Source of the DNA: Montifringilla adamsi
Taxonomy: Eukaryota > Chordata > Aves > Passeriformes > Passeridae
Direction: 5' to 3'
NCBI GenBank assembly: GCA_017590115.1
Contig: JAGGNK010003336.1
Coordinates: forward strand, 248,001 to 312,000
DNA: 64,000 nucleotides
Part shown: positions 61,903-64,000 of the stretch, piece by piece
How the letters are laid out: every line of letters begins with the position of its first letter
Numbering within the stretch: position 1 is the first letter of the stretch
Position numbers and translations under genes: made by a program
Notes under the pieces: model-generated
Seen by the model: the letters and a program-made list of their open reading frames with translations, nothing else
Told to the model about the DNA's origin: nothing
Databases searched by the model: none

Positions 61903-62398
61903 ATGCCTCCAGCCCTGGGCCCAGCGCAGGAGGGACCTGGAGCTGCTCAGAGAGCCCAGAGGAGGCTCCAGGATGAGCAGAGGATGGAGCAGCTCTGCTG
62001 GGAGGAAAGGCTGGCACAGCTGGGATTGTTCACCTGCACAGGAGAAGCTTTGGGCTGAGCTCAGGGTGGCCCTGCAGGGCCTGAAGGAGCTGCAGGAAAG
62101 ATGGAGAGAGACAATTGCCAAGGGCTGCAGTGCCAGGAGCCAGGGAATGGCTCCCAGTGCCAGAGGGCAGGGCTGGATGGGAGATTGGGAATGAGGAATT
62201 GTTCCCTGGCAGGGTGGGCAGGCCCTGGCACAGGGTGCCCAGAGCAGCTGTGGCTGCCCCTGGATCCCTGGCAGTGCCCAAGGCCAGGCTGGACACTGGG
62301 GCTGGGAGCAGCCTGGGACAGTGCAAGGTGTCCCTGCCATGGCAGGGGTGGGCTTTAAAGTCCCTCCCAACCCAATTCATTCTATGATTCTGTGAAAT
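61903..62398 (+). mobile_element. CR1 LINE, 3' region (young-looking family, longest of its kind)
   Basis: Starts upstream of the others (CAATGCCTCCAGCCCTGGGC) and ends CATTCTATGATTCTGTGAAA. It is the best reference copy for the family at 15.4, 25.8, 33.6 and 59.7 kb. Direct orientation and 2.2 kb spacing to the copy at 59.65 kb make unequal exchange between them possible. Confidence 0.94.
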
Positions 62399-62918
62399 AC
62401 ACTCTTGAAGGACCACGTGCTTATTTTCTTTTTGTAGCTTAGAAAAAGCTTTACTGGAATAATTTTGCTGTCATTCCATACTCACCACTGCTTTAGACCA
62501 TAGCATAGCATAAGAAGGGAAAGTGCTACAGTGCCTCACCTTCTGGTCTTCCTTGATTTCCAAGTCTGCCTTTACATATGGCTTTTAATATGTTATGGTT
62601 TTTAATATGTTATCATAGCCTGGTTCAAGAGCCCTGTGATCCCTTCCTAATCCAGAGGATTACAATTTAACTGCTTGGCACTTCTCAATTTTCCTATTAG
62701 CCAATGTGTAAATTGCTGGGCCACATATTTAAAATGCCTTCCATCAGCTCCCAGCCACACACAGTGTTCTGTTCCCAGGAATGGGGCAGAAAAGTAATTT
62801 CCAGATTTGGTAAAGAAACCTGGGAGCAATGGCACTTCCATGCATTGCATAAAGTCTATGCCCTGAGTCACTGACAGAGCCTGAATGAGAGTCTGTTTCA
62901 CAAATAACTCTTACAAGG
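62399..62918. other. Non-coding stretch
   Basis: Contains a near-direct repeat TTTTAATATGTTAT at 62583-62596 and 62600-62613. No exon. Confidence 0.5.
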
Positions 62919-63371
62919 CTTCTGCAGTCCAGGTTGACCTGTGGAGTATAGAATGCAGGGAGCTCCTGACACAGGGAATGATTGGCATCTGACTCCATGA
63001 TTCAGAATGCTGAACAATTGCTTTATTAAAACTATACTATATTACATTAATACTATATTATAACTGTACTAAAGAGATACTATACTACCAAGAATACTAA
63101 AGAATACTAAAGAAAAACCCATGACTGTCTGAGACAGCCAGGACACAGCTTTGACCCAGTTGGCCAAGGATACAAAACAATCCTCAGCAGAATCCAATTG
63201 ACAAATCCCTTCAGGTAAACAATCTCCATAACACATTCCACATGTGCGAAAACAACAGGAGCAGCAAGTAGAGATAAGAATTGTTTTCTCTTCTTCTCTC
63301 TGTGCTTCTCCAGGAAAAACCCTGGGAGAGAAAATTATGTCTCTCTCTGTTCAGAGAATGTGAATACCACA
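62919..63371 (-). mobile_element. Solo LTR of an endogenous retrovirus (copy 2)
   Basis: Matches 17938-18362 over its length in the same orientation, with unrelated flanks. On the minus strand it starts TGTGG at 63371. AATAAA appears as TTTATT (about 63022). Compared with copy 1 it has one extra GAATACTAAA-type unit (about 63089-63112). The left end is less certain than the right. Confidence 0.75.
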
Positions 63372-63536
63372 GTGGAGAACTTTATCCAGCTCAACAGTTC
63401 CACACTGATCATGTCCCTCTGCACGACTGGGACGTGCCAAAGTCCCTTTGGGATTTTTCCCTGTGCCCTGCCCAACTTTGCCCAACTGTGCTGCCAGTGC
63501 TCAGAATCTCCCAGCTTGGAGTGCTCTGAGCTTGTG
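63372..63536. other. Unassigned segment before the tandem repeat
   Basis: No gene or known repeat. Confidence 0.5.
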
Positions 63537-63537
63537 T

Positions 63538-64000
63538 AACTGTGCTTCTCACAGGGCTGTCTCACTGAGGGGGTTAATGGCACGGTGGCACGGTGTGTGC
63601 ATTGCTAATATTTCTGATGTGCTTTGGACTCATTTGCCTTAAGGTATTGCTGAACACACAGCTACCGTGAGGACAGCCCAGTCACAGTGAATCTTCTGTA
63701 TTAGTGTGAGTGGATAGGACCTAAATTTGATTGGAGTAAATGAAGAGTAACAAGCAGGAAATCTGGGGGAGGAACCGAGGAGAGATGCACTGAAATGAAC
63801 TTAATATAACTGTGCTTCTCACAGGGCTGTCTCACTGTCTCACTGAGGGGGTTAATGGCACGGTGTGTGCATTGCTAATATTTCTGATGTGCTTTGGACT
63901 CATTTGCCTTAAGGTATTGCTGAACACACAGCTACCGTGAGGACAGCCCAGTCACAGTGAATCTTCTGTATTAGTGTGAGTGGATAGGACCTAAATTTGA
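63538..64000. repeat. 270-bp tandem duplication, continuing past the window
   Basis: The unit at 63541-63810 repeats from 63811 to the window end (190 bp of copy 2 seen) and appears identical apart from two 8-bp changes. Copy 1 has GGCACGGT doubled (63579-63594); copy 2 has TCTCACTG doubled (63830-63845). Because both gain 8 bp the period stays at 270. Confidence 0.95.

Noticed and set aside
1..64000. CRISPR arrays, operons, rRNA and tRNA genes
   Set aside because: No regularly spaced repeats and no tRNA- or rRNA-like sequence. The composition and repeats are those of a vertebrate genome.

Overview
This 64 kb window looks like a gene-poor, mostly AT-rich part of a bird chromosome, probably from a songbird. 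Evidence: about 16 CR1 retrotransposon pieces, several ending in the CR1-type 8-bp repeat (ATTCTRTG, read as CAYAGAAT on the opposite strand); several solo-LTR-like blocks of endogenous retroviruses; few microsatellites; and no SINE- or L1-like elements. The CR1 family shared by copies near 15.4, 25.8, 33.6, 59.7 and 62.0 kb and the LTR shared by 17.9 and 62.9 kb resemble repeats I associate with passerines. The species and chromosome cannot be fixed from the sequence.

Layout. 1-27 kb: non-coding DNA with CR1 fragments, a solo LTR (17.9-18.4 kb), a CR1 cluster (23.4-24.4 kb) followed by a perfect 34-bp palindrome, and one CR1 inserted in another (25.8-26.5 kb). 27.4-28.1 kb: a solo LTR with readable TATA box, poly(A) signal and duplicated U3 motif. 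29.0-30.4 kb, minus strand: an intronless, frameshifted copy of PPIL4 (cyclophilin plus RRM protein), carrying an unusual self-complementary insertion. 30.4-32.1 kb: odd T/G-rich repeats, a GC-rich block and an LTR-like end. 32-49.6 kb: gene desert with a long CR1 at 38.5-39.2 kb and a possible LTR at 42.1 kb. 49.7-50.96 kb: the only strong CpG island. It contains GC boxes, a CCAAT box, and what looks like a non-coding first exon on the plus strand, ending in a consensus splice donor at 50962 and carrying three chained upstream ORFs. I could not identify the gene. 51-64 kb is then probably its first intron. It holds two similar same-strand CR1s (59.65 and 61.9 kb), a 94-nt fold-back element, a second copy of the 17.9 kb LTR, and a 270-bp tandem duplication running off the window end.

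No intact protein-coding exon is supportable. The many open frames of 60-350 codons lie in CR1 copies, in the CpG island or in random sequence. The window therefore reads as one promoter in a desert, with repeats and a dead retrocopy around it.
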